A DNA stretch of 64,000 bases from Aestuariibacter salexigens DSM 15300 (GCF_000429145.1 NZ_AUBH01000001.1:62001-126000); one strand, 5' to 3'; counted from the stretch's first letter, positions 44,149 to 54,736 are shown. Translations and numbers: made by a program. The notes: generated by a model from the letters alone, not told the origin.

Positions 44149-44439
44149 ACTTCGCTACCTCTCTCGCTCACATCATGGTTATCGGCGAGGGAGGCGTTTT
44201 CTGTTCCGTCGTACTAGATCAATTCCTTATCGATTGTTTATTGTCTAGGACAAAAAAGTATTAAAGTTTTGCAAAACAGCAATTTGAGTTTGTACAACTA
44301 AACCTATCATCGGAATATAAATGCCATTTATTCGTGAAAAACGGTTATTTGAATACCTAAATCGGTTGCCTCTTAGCGAGAATTCAGCCTTAATATACGC
44401 TGTAAAAAAGATGTAAACATTTCGTGTCAGGAAGTGACT
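44149..44439. other. Intergenic region upstream of the acyl-CoA ligase
   Basis: About 290 AT-rich nt between two divergent genes. It must carry both promoters. No clear operator for a fatty-acid regulator was recognised. Confidence 0.5.
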
Positions 44440-46119
44440 ATGCCATTAGATAACAACGCTGCGAGCGGTCAGGAAGCATCCTCTAAAGTGCCATTGGAAA
44501 TGCTGTATAAGTGGGAGCAGGAACGCCCCAACGAGCCTTATTTAAGCCAGCCAGTTGATGGCGGTATGAAAACTTACACCTGGGCAGAAACTGCAGACGC
44601 GGTGCGTCGTGCCGCAAACAGACTGAAGCAAATGGATTTCCCGGCGGGCAGCCGAATCGCAATATTGTCAAAAAATTGCGCCGAATGGTTTATTGCTGAC
44701 CTTGCCATCATGATGGCCGGGCATGTATCCGTGCCCATTTTTTCAACCGCGGGTACAGGTACGATTCAGTACGTGCTGGAGCACTCTGAGGCTAAACTTA
44801 TCTTCATCGGCAAATTGGATGATACAGAGACTCAGGTTGCCGCTATTCCGGATAGTGTGAAAAAAGTCGCGTTTCCATACGACGGGATCCCTGGAGACAT
44901 GACATGGCAGGAGTTCATTGACATCGAACCCATGCAGGAAAATCCCGTACCGTCATTAGATGATACTATGACTATCATCTATACGTCTGGCAGTACCGGA
45001 CAGCCGAAGGGCGTACTACATAAGTTTCGCTCTATTTCATGGTCAGCGGAGAATTGCCTTAACTCATTGAAGGTGAATGACGATGACCGGATCCTGAGTT
45101 ATCTGCCACTTGCTCACATTACCGAAAGGGTGTTGGTGGAAAATGCCAGCTTCTACTCAGCCTGCCGCGTATCCTTTGTAGAGTCTTTGGATACTTTTGT
45201 CAGAGACGTCTGCAATACCAGGCCAACCTTGTTTATTTCCGTACCGCGTCTGTGGACCAAGTTCCAGATGGGTGTACTGGCGAAGATGCCACAGAAGAAA
45301 CTCGATTTAATGCTGAAGATCCCGATTCTGGGCAGCATGGTCGCCAAGAAAATTCGTATCGGATTGGGACTGAACGACGCGCGTTTATGCGCTTCAGGGT
45401 CGGCTCCCATCCCGCCCGCGACTATTCACTGGTTTAGCAAACTGGGGATCAATATTTCTGAAGGCTGGGGGATGACAGAAAACTGTGCCCTAGGCACGCG
45501 CTCCGTGCCGTTCAGAAAAGATAAAGTAGGCTGCATTGGTAAGGCATATGACGGTGTGCACGTGCGCATTTCAGACGAAGGTGAAATTCAGGTCAAAGGC
45601 CCGTGTAATATGCACGAATATTACTTGGATCCGGAAAAAACAGCGGAAGTGTTCACCGAAGATGGCTATCTGAGAACCGGCGATAAGGGTGTTATGGACG
45701 AGGAGGGCTATGTAAGGATCACCGGCCGATTGAAGGAAATCTTCAAGACCGCGAAAGGAAAATACATTACACCTGCGCCTATCGAAGCAAAAATTATGGA
45801 AAACAATTTTGTCGAGCAGTGCTGTGTAACCGGCGTGAATCTACCGCAACCTATCGCCTTATTAGTGCTTTCCGAAGATGCCCGTGCACTGCCTAAAGAG
45901 GAAGTTGAGGCGAGCCTGTTGGAAACATTGAACAAGGTCAACGGGGAGTTGGAGAGCCATCAGCGGCTAGACCGTTTGATCGTGATGCAGGAAGAGTGGT
46001 CAATTGAAAACGAGCTGCTCACGCCAACGCTTAAAGTCAAACGCCATGTGCTGGAAGAGCGTTTCGCTGATGTGATAGCAGCGAAGTATAAAGACAAAGT
46101 CGTCTGGCATCAGTCGTAG
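44440..46119 (+). CDS. Long-chain acyl-CoA synthetase (AMP-dependent)
   Basis: A 559-residue adenylate-forming enzyme that activates fatty acids to acyl-CoA. The P-loop is TIIYTSGSTGQPKGVLH (~residues 180-196), other core motifs are GWGMTENCAL and LRTGDKGVMDEEGYVRITGR, and KTAKGKYITP is near the C-terminus. ATG at 44440 is chosen over GTG at 44434 because AGGA is spaced 7 nt from it. A terminator lies about 25 nt after the stop, so it is a single gene, with the CaiB-type gene next. Confidence 0.92.
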   Translation: MPLDNNAASGQEASSKVPLEMLYKWEQERPNEPYLSQPVDGGMKTYTWAETADAVRRAANRLKQMDFPAGSRIAILSKNCAEWFIADLAIMMAGHVSVPIFSTAGTGTIQYVLEHSEAKLIFIGKLDDTETQVAAIPDSVKKVAFPYDGIPGDMTWQEFIDIEPMQENPVPSLDDTMTIIYTSGSTGQPKGVLHKFRSISWSAENCLNSLKVNDDDRILSYLPLAHITERVLVENASFYSACRVSFVESLDTFVRDVCNTRPTLFISVPRLWTKFQMGVLAKMPQKKLDLMLKIPILGSMVAKKIRIGLGLNDARLCASGSAPIPPATIHWFSKLGINISEGWGMTENCALGTRSVPFRKDKVGCIGKAYDGVHVRISDEGEIQVKGPCNMHEYYLDPEKTAEVFTEDGYLRTGDKGVMDEEGYVRITGRLKEIFKTAKGKYITPAPIEAKIMENNFVEQCCVTGVNLPQPIALLVLSEDARALPKEEVEASLLETLNKVNGELESHQRLDRLIVMQEEWSIENELLTPTLKVKRHVLEERFADVIAAKYKDKVVWHQS

Positions 46120-46145
46120 CACAGAACGTGACGATACATGTTATC

Positions 46146-46170
46146 AAGGCCCGCATTTGCGGGCCTTATT
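46146..46170 (+). terminator. Terminator-like hairpin after the acyl-CoA ligase
   Basis: Perfect 9-bp stem AAGGCCCGC/GCGGGCCTT with a 4-nt loop followed by ATTGTATT, weaker in T than a classic terminator. Confidence 0.7.
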
Positions 46171-46186
46171 GTATTAAGGAGGGATC

Positions 46187-47272
46187 ATGCTAAAAGGGAC
46201 GCGGATAATAGAAATAGAGGGCATTGGCCCCGGTCCTTTTGCGGGAATGATGTTGGCCGATCTGGGTGCCGAGGTGATCGTGGTGCATCGAGAAGAAGTG
46301 CCTGTTGCCGGTATGTCTGACAGGAGTTTGCTCGATAGGGGGAAGCGCTCGATCGTACTTGATCTCAAACGTCCTGCTGATGTTGCTGTTTTAATGAAGT
46401 TAGTGTCGGGTGCCGACGGTTTGATTGAGGGATTCAGACCGGGCGTGATGGAGCGTCTTGGCCTTGGTCCTGAGCCGTTACTAAACGAGAATCCTAAGCT
46501 GGTATATGGTCGGGTGACAGGGTGGGGCCAGTCGGGACCAAAAGCAAAACAGGCCGGGCACGATCTTAACTATATCGCGCAGTCGGGGGCGCTGTGGTAT
46601 GCCTCACTGCCGGGGCAGGCTCCCTTTACGCCACCGACCATGCTTGGCGATGTTGCCGGCGGCTCACTTTATCTCGTCGCCGGAATGCTGGCAGGCATGA
46701 TCAATGCGATAAAAACCGGGCAGGGCACCGTGGTTGATGCTGCAATTGTGGATGGTTCTGCACATATGATGAACCTGCTGATGACATTGCGTAGCATGGG
46801 CGCATTAAGTGAGAACCGTGGTCAAAGTTTACTTGACGGGCCACACTGGAGCCGTTGCTACCAGTGTGCGGATGGTAAATGGTTATCTGTGCAATGTATG
46901 GAGCCACAGTTTTATCAGCAGTTTCTTGACGTGCTTGGTCTGCAACATGACGAGGCATTTTTACAGCAACACAATCCAGCATCTTGGTCGAATCTGTCTG
47001 ACAGGTTAACGCGATTATTCAGTGCCCATCCGCTGTCACACTGGCTTGCGCTATTCGAGCAGACGGATGCGTGTGTGGCACCTGTGCACAGTCCGTCACA
47101 AGCGTTACATGATGCTCATCTTGCCAGCAGAGGCACATGGAGCGAACCAGGTGGCGTGTTACAAGCGGCACCGGCTCCGCGATTTTCATCCTATCAACAT
47201 TCCCCTGGTGCGCCTCCTCGTCGAGGTCAGCATACGGAAGAGATCCTCGCCATGCTTAACCGCACTGACTAA
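46187..47272 (+). CDS. CaiB/BaiF-type CoA enzyme (alpha-methylacyl-CoA racemase-like)
   Basis: A 361-residue protein of the family III CoA-transferase fold. It begins LKGTRIIEIEGIGPGPFAGMML, has FRPGVMERLGLGP and GRVTGWGQSGP, and keeps the residues used by alpha-methylacyl-CoA racemase: His in GHDLNYIAQSGAL, Asp in LGDVAGGSLYLVAG and Glu in EPQFYQQFL. Racemase is therefore more likely than CoA transfer. Very strong ribosome binding site (AGGAGG). It lies after the acyl-CoA ligase, in line with lipid breakdown. Confidence 0.87.
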   Translation: MLKGTRIIEIEGIGPGPFAGMMLADLGAEVIVVHREEVPVAGMSDRSLLDRGKRSIVLDLKRPADVAVLMKLVSGADGLIEGFRPGVMERLGLGPEPLLNENPKLVYGRVTGWGQSGPKAKQAGHDLNYIAQSGALWYASLPGQAPFTPPTMLGDVAGGSLYLVAGMLAGMINAIKTGQGTVVDAAIVDGSAHMMNLLMTLRSMGALSENRGQSLLDGPHWSRCYQCADGKWLSVQCMEPQFYQQFLDVLGLQHDEAFLQQHNPASWSNLSDRLTRLFSAHPLSHWLALFEQTDACVAPVHSPSQALHDAHLASRGTWSEPGGVLQAAPAPRFSSYQHSPGAPPRRGQHTEEILAMLNRTD

Positions 47273-47287
47273 TATTGGATACACACT

Positions 47288-49333
47288 ATGCCTGTATTTC
47301 GCGCCATAACATCTATATCTACTGCCGTTGTCATATTTGTCCTGTTTGGCTGTAACAAGCCTGTGACCATAGAACACGGTGCAGACGCAAATGGCCACGT
47401 TGCACCAACGGCAGCTACCGTCAGCGCTCAACAACAGGTTTTGGATGCCTTGCCGTTCGAAGACACCAGTGATTTTGTTAACGCACGAAAAGGTCTGATA
47501 GCGCAGGATAAACATCTTGTTGTTGAAGGAACGCACGGTAACCACATCTGGAACATGGATGCTTACGGTTTCATTGATCAAGATGGTGAAACACCACCGG
47601 GCTCAGTAAACCCGTCCCTGTGGCGACAGGCTGCTCTTAACAACATACACGGGCTTTTTGAAGTCTCGCCAGGCCTGTATCAGCTGCGCGGTTTTGATTT
47701 GGCCAATATGTCAATCATTTCAGGTGAGACTGGCTGGATAATTGTTGATCCTCTTACTGCGAAGGAAACCGCTGCGCGGGCCTTTACGTTCGCACAGCAG
47801 CATTTAGGCACCAAGCCAGTCGTCGCAATCATTTATACCCATAGCCATATTGACCATTTTGGCGGTGTAAAGGGCATTATTGACAACCTTCCAGCCGAGC
47901 AGAGACAGGCATTGCGGATCATTGCGCCTGAGGGCTTTGAACATGAAGCCACCAGTGAAAATGTCATTGCAGGTATTGCCATGGGCAGGCGTGCACAGTA
48001 CATGTATGGGCAAAGACTTAATGCCTCAGAACGCGGTAAAGTGGGCTCTGGGTTAGGTAAATCGCCAGCTTTTGGTCAGTTTAGCTTCGCGACGCCAACT
48101 GATGTGATTGGACAAGACAATCTGAATCTGACAGTAGATGGCGTTGAGTTTCAGTTTCAGGTTGTGTCAGGTTCTGAAGCCCCGGCGGAATTTACCTTCT
48201 ATTTGCCCCGGTTTAAGGCGTTTTGTGGTGCAGAGCTGGTGAGTCGAACCATGCACAACCTGTATACGCTGAGGGGCACAAAGGTCAGGGATGCGCGGAT
48301 CTGGAGTGGCTTTATTGATGAGGCGATGCACAGGTTCGATGATGCTAATGTGTATTTTGGCAGCCATCACTGGCCCGTTTGGGGACAGGACAATGTGCAG
48401 GAATTTTTGCAACAACAGCGTGATACTTACAAGTTTATCCATGACCAGACTGTGAGACTACTCAATCAGGGCTACACGCCAAATGAAATTGCTGACACAT
48501 TGACCTTGCCCGCATCATTAAGACAGCAGTTTCATAATCAGGGGTATTACGGCACCGTCGCGCACAACGCTAAAGCGGTATATCAGTTCTATCAGGGCTG
48601 GTACACCGGCAACCCCGCCAAACTGCATCCGCTACCTGAGCGGGACGCAGCAATACGTTACGTTGAGATGATGGGCGGCATTGATAGTCTACTGGAACGA
48701 GCTCTATCACAATTTCTGCAGGCATCTGAGGGTAGTCCTGATGAGGCATCCCGCACCTACCGCTGGCTGGCAGAACTGCTTAACCATGCAGTATTTGCAA
48801 AACCTGAAAATCAAGATGCCAAAGCACTACTGGCCAAGGTTTATGATCAGCTAGGTTACCAGGCTGAATCCGGTCCATGGCGAAATGTGTATTTGTCAGC
48901 CGCTTATGAATTGAGGCATGGAGGGCCTGAAACAGGCATTGGGCCCGCGGTGATGAAAGACATTCTGCTGAATACTGACGTATCACAGTTTTTCGATAGC
49001 ATGGCGGTAAGAGTTAACGCTAATGACGCTGAAGGTGAGCAACTGACCTTGCTGGTGACTTTCGCGGATATCGAACGGTCCTACTTACTTACACTGGATA
49101 ACTCGGTGCTCCATCATCGTCTGGTTAATGAAGAAGAGGTAAAAAAGGTAGAAAGTGATGTCAGGCTGGCTCTCACGGTGCCGCTGTTTGTCGATATCAT
49201 TGTTGGCCATGCCAGTGTTAAAGACCTGCTGCTGAGTGATGAACTGCAAGTGGAAACGGGCGCATTGGATCTTATCAAGTTCGTGAGTCTTCTGGATAAG
49301 CCCACAGGGATGTTTAATATTGTGACGCCTTGA
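47288..49333 (+). CDS. Alkyl/aryl-sulfatase lipoprotein (SdsA-type metallo-beta-lactamase fold)
   Basis: A 681-residue enzyme with a lipoprotein signal (MPVFRAITSIS...VLFGC, Cys ~20). The binuclear zinc site is THSHIDHFGG (~residues 187-196). EHEATSENVIAGIAMGRRAQY and MHNLYTLRGTKVRDARIW are hallmarks of alkylsulfatases such as SdsA1. The C-terminal ~120 residues form the SCP2-like domain that binds the alkyl chain. It probably releases sulfate from long alkyl sulfates at the cell surface. Close after the CaiB-type gene, suggesting a shared transcript. Confidence 0.9.
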   Translation: MPVFRAITSISTAVVIFVLFGCNKPVTIEHGADANGHVAPTAATVSAQQQVLDALPFEDTSDFVNARKGLIAQDKHLVVEGTHGNHIWNMDAYGFIDQDGETPPGSVNPSLWRQAALNNIHGLFEVSPGLYQLRGFDLANMSIISGETGWIIVDPLTAKETAARAFTFAQQHLGTKPVVAIIYTHSHIDHFGGVKGIIDNLPAEQRQALRIIAPEGFEHEATSENVIAGIAMGRRAQYMYGQRLNASERGKVGSGLGKSPAFGQFSFATPTDVIGQDNLNLTVDGVEFQFQVVSGSEAPAEFTFYLPRFKAFCGAELVSRTMHNLYTLRGTKVRDARIWSGFIDEAMHRFDDANVYFGSHHWPVWGQDNVQEFLQQQRDTYKFIHDQTVRLLNQGYTPNEIADTLTLPASLRQQFHNQGYYGTVAHNAKAVYQFYQGWYTGNPAKLHPLPERDAAIRYVEMMGGIDSLLERALSQFLQASEGSPDEASRTYRWLAELLNHAVFAKPENQDAKALLAKVYDQLGYQAESGPWRNVYLSAAYELRHGGPETGIGPAVMKDILLNTDVSQFFDSMAVRVNANDAEGEQLTLLVTFADIERSYLLTLDNSVLHHRLVNEEEVKKVESDVRLALTVPLFVDIIVGHASVKDLLLSDELQVETGALDLIKFVSLLDKPTGMFNIVTP

Positions 49334-49336
49334 TGT

Positions 49337-52300
49337 TTAATCATTGGGTGTCAGCATCTCATTTATCGTCTTTATTAACTTATTGAGCGTAAAGGGTTTA
49401 TAAAGGACACTTGGTGTCACGTCATGTTCATCCTGATAACCGTCAAGCTCAGCACTTCCTCCGGTCATCAATAATATTTTTACATCGCACTTTTTCTCTG
49501 CGTGTAAAAAATCGACCAATTTGAGGCCTGAAATATCAGGCAGACAAATATCTGTGATCAATAAATCTATGTTCTCTTCGCGGAGAATTTTCTTTGCCTC
49601 TTGACCAGTTTTACAACTAATTACCTTAATATCCAATGATGCTAAGGCTTCGCTAAATAGGTTGTTAAGATCTTGCTCGTCTTCTACCAAAAGAATGGTT
49701 TTACCATGCAGGAGCAATTCGTTACCAGAGTGCTCAGTATTTTCCTGACATGTTGTGCAACATCCGTTGGTTATTGGCAAACACACTGAGAACATAGCCC
49801 CATTTCCAGGCTCGCTGGTCACTGAAATAGTACCATTGTGTGACTCAATAATACCTTTGGCGATGGAGAGCCCCAGACCAGTGCCCTTTCCAAAAGGTTT
49901 ATCGGTGTAAAATGCCTCAAAAATTTTGCTCTGTGCTTCTTCGGTAAGTCCTGTTCCGTTGTCTCTGATATCGATACAAACCATTTTTTGAGTGGGGCGA
50001 ACACTGATGTTGATCTCTCGAGGTGTTTTTCCCTCGGTGGCATCTTTTGCATTAGAAAGCAGATTCATTAAGACCTGTTGAAGTTCACCAAAATGTCCCA
50101 TGACGTGTATGGATTGCTGAGCCAACGTGGTTTTCAGCGTAATTCCCTGATATTCATACATGCTGAACATGAAATCGTGCAGATGCTGAATAAGTGTGTT
50201 GATATCCAATATTGAGGTTTTTTCGTTTGAATCATCGCGGCTGAGCGTACGCAGGCCGTTAACAATACCCTGGATTCGGGTACATGCAGATTCAAAACGT
50301 TTGCAGAATGCCTGAAAGCTATCATCTTTCCTTACTTGTTCGGGCCATTTATTTTGTAACAGTTCAAAGTTACTCATGATCACCGCTAATGGATTATTGA
50401 TTTCATGCCCCACGCTAGCTGCTAGTTCTCCAATTGAAGCAAGTCTGGCGGCGTTCATACTTTTAACCCGCTCTTCCATAAGTGTGTCTTCCTGACGTTT
50501 CATTTGCGAAATATCCATTTGCACACCGACTATTCTAATTGGCTGATCTGCATCGTTATAAACAGCCTGAGCTTCACATCGAAAATATGTATTTTTGTTA
50601 TGATTCAATCGAAATTCATAGCTCACTCTGTCTTTACTTTTGCTTGCCTGTTTTACTGTCTCTTTTAACGGCTTAACATCATCTGGATGCACGCACTCCA
50701 GCCATTCATCGAAGCGAATAAATGTTTTATTAACATCGAGTTGCATCGTATCGATGACCTTTTGGTTAACAAACATATCGCCTGTTTTGACATTGATATC
50801 CCATATGCCAATATTGCCAGCATTAATGGCAAGCTCGATACGCTTGCGATTAAGGGTTTGTTCGGTTACATCCTGAATCGTCCCTTGCAACATTAAATCT
50901 CCATCATCACTTGCAAATTCAGCGATGACTTCAACCCAAACAGGCAGGATATTATTGGTCAGTTCAAAAACACCGGAGACTTGTTTCTTCTCTTGTGCCA
51001 CTTTTTCAAAAATAGACTCAATATTTTCTATCGCAGATACGCTGAAATAACGTAAAAATGATTGCGTGTCACATCCAGTGCCGCATCCCAGCATCTTTTC
51101 GGCTTGTTCTGAAAGCTTGAAGACATTTTTCGTTCTATTAAAAATCCAACCGCCAATCTGACCTACTTGCTCTGTTTTAGTTAGGAAGAACTCGCGCTGT
51201 TTGGCTTGCTCAATATCGATAAAGGTAACGACGTAACCCGTCTGCGCCCCTAATTCTTCGATATAGGGCATCACGTTACATTGAAAATATTGACCTGATG
51301 AGGAGCGTGTCTCAAAACTATGTGTTTCCAGGGGGCGAGTGACAATATCTTGTTGAAAAGGCTTAAAGACATTGCCTATATCCAGCTCAAATATCGAGCG
51401 CCCCTCATCGTTTTCTCGGATTTGAAATAGCGCGGAAACATTCTTGCTCGACGATCTAATGGTAAATTGCAAATCGAGGAATAATACTCCAACACCCGTT
51501 GATTTAATCAAGTTTTTCAGGTCAGTATTGATGCTGACGACTTGTTTGACCCTGGCTTGTAACTCACTGTTTAGCGTGTGCAACTCTTCGTTGACAGAGT
51601 TCAGTTCTTCGTTCGTACTTTGCAATTCTTCATTCGACGCCAACATTTCTTCGTGAGTTGTTTGAAATTCCTCTTCAATGACCGCTAATTGTTGCTTGGT
51701 GTCGTCCAAGTCAACTTGTAACCCATGTATCTCATCCTGCATGGACATAATGATGCCATTGGCGTTACTCATGTCTCGCGTCATCGCTACAGTTGTCGTT
51801 AGAGGTGGCGAACCATACTCATCTGCTTGCCGCTTTGCGTCGCTTTGGCTATTCGCGTCTGACTCTAAGTTGACAATAAAAAAAACAGTGTCTGTCAATT
51901 TTATTTTCTTTAGCCTCACTGCATTTAACGAGGTCTCCGGCAGTGATAGATTTGAATACAGTATATCGCCTTGCTGTTTGTCGAGCTGCTTTAGCCCTGT
52001 CATCAGAGGAAAACCCACGTCCTGCATCAGAAATTGCTCAAGCTTTGTGGATACAGCACCTTGCATATTTTGAGAGATAAGTCCCTGAGCCTTACCAAGC
52101 ACAGCACATACAGAGTAATCTCCATCTATCACAAGGCTGTCTGGGTATAGGGAAGCGAAGAGTTTGTAAAAAACATCAAGGTTTTTTTTAGCAATGCTTG
52201 GTAGCGAACGTGTAACTTGCAACGTTTTTATTGGATTAGTGCTCCAACGTTTTTGATGTATGAAGGGCGGCTTTAAAATTCTCTCATAAAGACGCCATTT

Positions 52301-53662
52301 GCTATTAATTGGAGAGAAGCAGCTTGCAAAGTCAGTCAAGGATTCGGCTGGTCCCAACGCTAATAACCCGTGATCTTTCAATGCATATGAAAGATTATAA
52401 AGGGCTTTCTTCTGGCCTGCGGCAGTGAGGTAGATAAGCATGTTTCGGCATGAAACGATATCTATGTTTGAAAAAGGAGGAGACTCTATTACGTCATGAC
52501 ACGAGAAAATAACCATGTCTCTTACTGATTTAATAATCTGATAGTTTCCCTCCCGATTTTTTTTAAAAAACCTGGTGACGTATTCATTATTAAGTGTTTT
52601 CAGTTGTGCTTTGCTAAATATGCCCGAACTTGCCAGCGTAATCTGCTGGGGATTAATGTCGGTAGCGAATATTTTTACGTGTTTTTTTTGCGCTGATGAA
52701 GCATTGATATCGTGCACAAGCATAGCAACCGAATAGGCTTCTTCCCCAGACGAACACCCAGCGATCCAAATACGAAGCTCTTCACTAGCTGCTGTTAGTT
52801 TTTCGTATAGATGTTGTTTGAGAGCATCAAAAAACTCTGTGTCCCTGAAAAAATTACTGACGCCTATCAATGCGCTTAATGTCAGTTTGGTTTGCTCCTG
52901 CGTATCGTTCTGTAGAACAGTAATGTATTCGTCTAGTGAGCGGCACTGCCGTTCAGTAATGCACTTTAAAATCCGTCTAAACAGCGTATTGCGCTTGTAC
53001 CAATTTATGTTGAGCCGAAGTTTTTCGCTAAAAAAATCAGCTAGTTCATCGAAGCGTTTATGAATCTGCATCATCAAAATAGGCTGCTCACCTATCAATG
53101 ACGCGTTTGAAAGAGAGTCCGATATAGCTGAAAATAGCCCTGTGGATGGCACCACATCGGTAAAGGCACCTGCATCAATAACGCCTTGAGGCATACTGGG
53201 AAACTCTGCCTCGTTTGGGTCTTGCACAAAAACGTCCCCTCCGTTCTCATGAATGGCAATGGCCCCACTTAAGCCATCATTACCACTTCCGGACAGAATT
53301 ACTGCTATAGGGATTTGTTGTTCATTCGCGCTTAATGACAATAAGAAATTCGAAATTATGGTGTTCGGAACAGGATGCTCATCGTCTTCAGCGGTGATCA
53401 GCATGTTACCTTCAATACTTAATACCTTTCCAGGTGATAATAGATAAATATGATTTGCTTTTGGCTGTACTGAATCGCGAAGACTTACTACGGTAAGTGT
53501 CGTCTTACTCTGCAGTATCTCCTGCATGTGACTCTTTTCATGGGGACTGAGATGCTGGATGACGACATAACAAACGGGTACCTCTAGTGATACCGCCCTT
53601 GCAAAAAAATTACAAAGCGCGGATACGCCGCCTGCTGACGCGCCAATTCCAACGATATACAT
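49337..53662 (-). CDS. CheB-CheR-PAS hybrid histidine kinase
   Basis: A 1441-residue signalling protein. Order: CheB methylesterase (~1-185; nucleophile in GIGASAGGVSA, His in QHLSPHEKSH, Asp in SGSGNDGLSG); CheR methyltransferase (~205-470; WIAGCSSGEEAYSVAML); a coiled coil (~640-720, NEELQSTNEELNSVNEELHTL); two or three PAS-type sensor domains (~725-1065); HisKA with VGHEINNPLAV (~1080); HATPase (GKGTGLGLSIA); and a C-terminal receiver (~1315-1436) with phospho-Asp in LLITDICLPDIS. No membrane segments. It can methylate or demethylate chemoreceptors and signal by phosphorylation; targets unknown. Confidence 0.93.
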   Translation of the reverse strand: MYIVGIGASAGGVSALCNFFARAVSLEVPVCYVVIQHLSPHEKSHMQEILQSKTTLTVVSLRDSVQPKANHIYLLSPGKVLSIEGNMLITAEDDEHPVPNTIISNFLLSLSANEQQIPIAVILSGSGNDGLSGAIAIHENGGDVFVQDPNEAEFPSMPQGVIDAGAFTDVVPSTGLFSAISDSLSNASLIGEQPILMMQIHKRFDELADFFSEKLRLNINWYKRNTLFRRILKCITERQCRSLDEYITVLQNDTQEQTKLTLSALIGVSNFFRDTEFFDALKQHLYEKLTAASEELRIWIAGCSSGEEAYSVAMLVHDINASSAQKKHVKIFATDINPQQITLASSGIFSKAQLKTLNNEYVTRFFKKNREGNYQIIKSVRDMVIFSCHDVIESPPFSNIDIVSCRNMLIYLTAAGQKKALYNLSYALKDHGLLALGPAESLTDFASCFSPINSKWRLYERILKPPFIHQKRWSTNPIKTLQVTRSLPSIAKKNLDVFYKLFASLYPDSLVIDGDYSVCAVLGKAQGLISQNMQGAVSTKLEQFLMQDVGFPLMTGLKQLDKQQGDILYSNLSLPETSLNAVRLKKIKLTDTVFFIVNLESDANSQSDAKRQADEYGSPPLTTTVAMTRDMSNANGIIMSMQDEIHGLQVDLDDTKQQLAVIEEEFQTTHEEMLASNEELQSTNEELNSVNEELHTLNSELQARVKQVVSINTDLKNLIKSTGVGVLFLDLQFTIRSSSKNVSALFQIRENDEGRSIFELDIGNVFKPFQQDIVTRPLETHSFETRSSSGQYFQCNVMPYIEELGAQTGYVVTFIDIEQAKQREFFLTKTEQVGQIGGWIFNRTKNVFKLSEQAEKMLGCGTGCDTQSFLRYFSVSAIENIESIFEKVAQEKKQVSGVFELTNNILPVWVEVIAEFASDDGDLMLQGTIQDVTEQTLNRKRIELAINAGNIGIWDINVKTGDMFVNQKVIDTMQLDVNKTFIRFDEWLECVHPDDVKPLKETVKQASKSKDRVSYEFRLNHNKNTYFRCEAQAVYNDADQPIRIVGVQMDISQMKRQEDTLMEERVKSMNAARLASIGELAASVGHEINNPLAVIMSNFELLQNKWPEQVRKDDSFQAFCKRFESACTRIQGIVNGLRTLSRDDSNEKTSILDINTLIQHLHDFMFSMYEYQGITLKTTLAQQSIHVMGHFGELQQVLMNLLSNAKDATEGKTPREINISVRPTQKMVCIDIRDNGTGLTEEAQSKIFEAFYTDKPFGKGTGLGLSIAKGIIESHNGTISVTSEPGNGAMFSVCLPITNGCCTTCQENTEHSGNELLLHGKTILLVEDEQDLNNLFSEALASLDIKVISCKTGQEAKKILREENIDLLITDICLPDISGLKLVDFLHAEKKCDVKILLMTGGSAELDGYQDEHDVTPSVLYKPFTLNKLIKTINEMLTPND

Positions 53663-54144
53663 ACACGGCCTATAGACTGTAACGTCGTCTAAGTGTGCGA
53701 CAAAACTGAGAAAAAGCTAGAAAGATAACTAAAAAATTGATTTGCAGAGATAATTTCTAGTTTATTTGTGAAATTCAAACGAAAGTTGAATTGTAAAAGG
53801 TGCGCCATACTTTATTCTGTAATGCTTTCTTGAGCCCCAGTCAATGAAAACAAACACATTGATTTGGTAGATCCAGCGCAATTCTGTGAGACGTGTTGTA
53901 CACACAAAGTGCAGTGCCATTAAATATGGCTGTTCTCCATTTTCTTTTGGGTTTCTTCGGAACAACCGGATCGTCCAAGTATAACAAAGTTAAAGAACAA
54001 GGCTGCCACAGGCTTTATCTTCTTATCACTGTGCTTTTCATACGACAGCGTTGCACAGGCGAAGTCTTTTGGAGAAATAGATTGGTGGACCTGTCTTACA
54101 AGCGGTAAACGGTAGATCGGTAACGTACCAAAGTACTCATTAAT
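53663..54144. other. Decayed intergenic region
   Basis: About 480 nt with no credible gene. The plus-strand frame 53981-54115 resembles a signal peptide whose start codon is ATA (see next entry). The rest holds the promoter of the CheB-CheR kinase and nothing else I can name. Confidence 0.5.
53981..54115 (+). pseudogene. Possible remnant of an exported-protein gene
   Basis: Codons ATA ACA AAG TTA AAG ... read ITKLKNKAATGFIFLSLCFS... and look like a signal peptide (end near VAQA) followed by about 17 residues and a stop. The first codon is ATA where ATG is expected, and the frame is cut short. This suggests a dead gene, but chance cannot be excluded. Confidence 0.25.
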
Positions 54145-54736
54145 TCACTGCGCTTGCTCGAAAGAATAAGAGTCTGAACTGAAATGTTCCTGACTTCGCA
54201 TCTTAGCGCCTTCCGGGACCGAGTCATTCTCATCAATACTGCCTTGTACAAGAAGCATTGGAATGGCGGCGAAACGTCTTTTGTCGAAAGGCTTACCAGT
54301 CGTCATTTGAAAATCAGCAACACCGACGGGGTAGGTCAGTGGCTGCTCTTCAAGCTGTGATATCGGCAAGATGGGCAATCCGCCTAATCCTCATGCCACA
54401 AGGGCTCTGACTTTTTCGGGTGGATAGTTTCGAATCGCGTGACAAAATCTACCTCTGCTGACAACCCATTCTGAATGGCAGCGGGTTGACCAAGATTGGC
54501 GATTTAGGCACGAATTTAGGAGGCAGTGAAAAAAGTAGAGGAAGAAAAAGCCTGCTTCCGGGTCAGCAGGCACGCGATATACCTGATGTGGTTTAAGCGG
54601 TCTTTCAAACGCTCTAGTGTATCGGTGGGCCCCAGGGTGTTTGTAGCTCAGACGCTGTCTCAGCCGAGACAGACAAAACAACAGTGTTAAACAATGAAAT
54701 GAATAATATCCCTATCAGGATCTTTATGTTTATCAC
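54145..54736 (-). pseudogene. Alpha/beta hydrolase pseudogene
   Basis: On the minus strand a GTG at 54736 begins a clear signal peptide (MINIKILIGILFISLFNTVVLSVSA-ETA), then breaks off. In other frames further down are a nucleophile-elbow-like stretch ending YPPEKVRALVA (about 54391-54460) followed by a stop, then, from about 54378, LTYPVGVADFQMTTGKPFD and IPMLLVQGSIDENDSVPEG, which match the region before the catalytic Asp in exported alpha/beta hydrolases. At least two frame changes and internal stops separate the parts, so no full protein is made. The downstream part ends in a stop at 54145. Confidence 0.6.

Noticed and set aside
54391-54681. 96-residue minus-strand frame as an intact gene
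   Set aside because: Its only recognisable part (PPEKVRALVA) belongs to a hydrolase whose other parts are in different frames, so it is part of a pseudogene.
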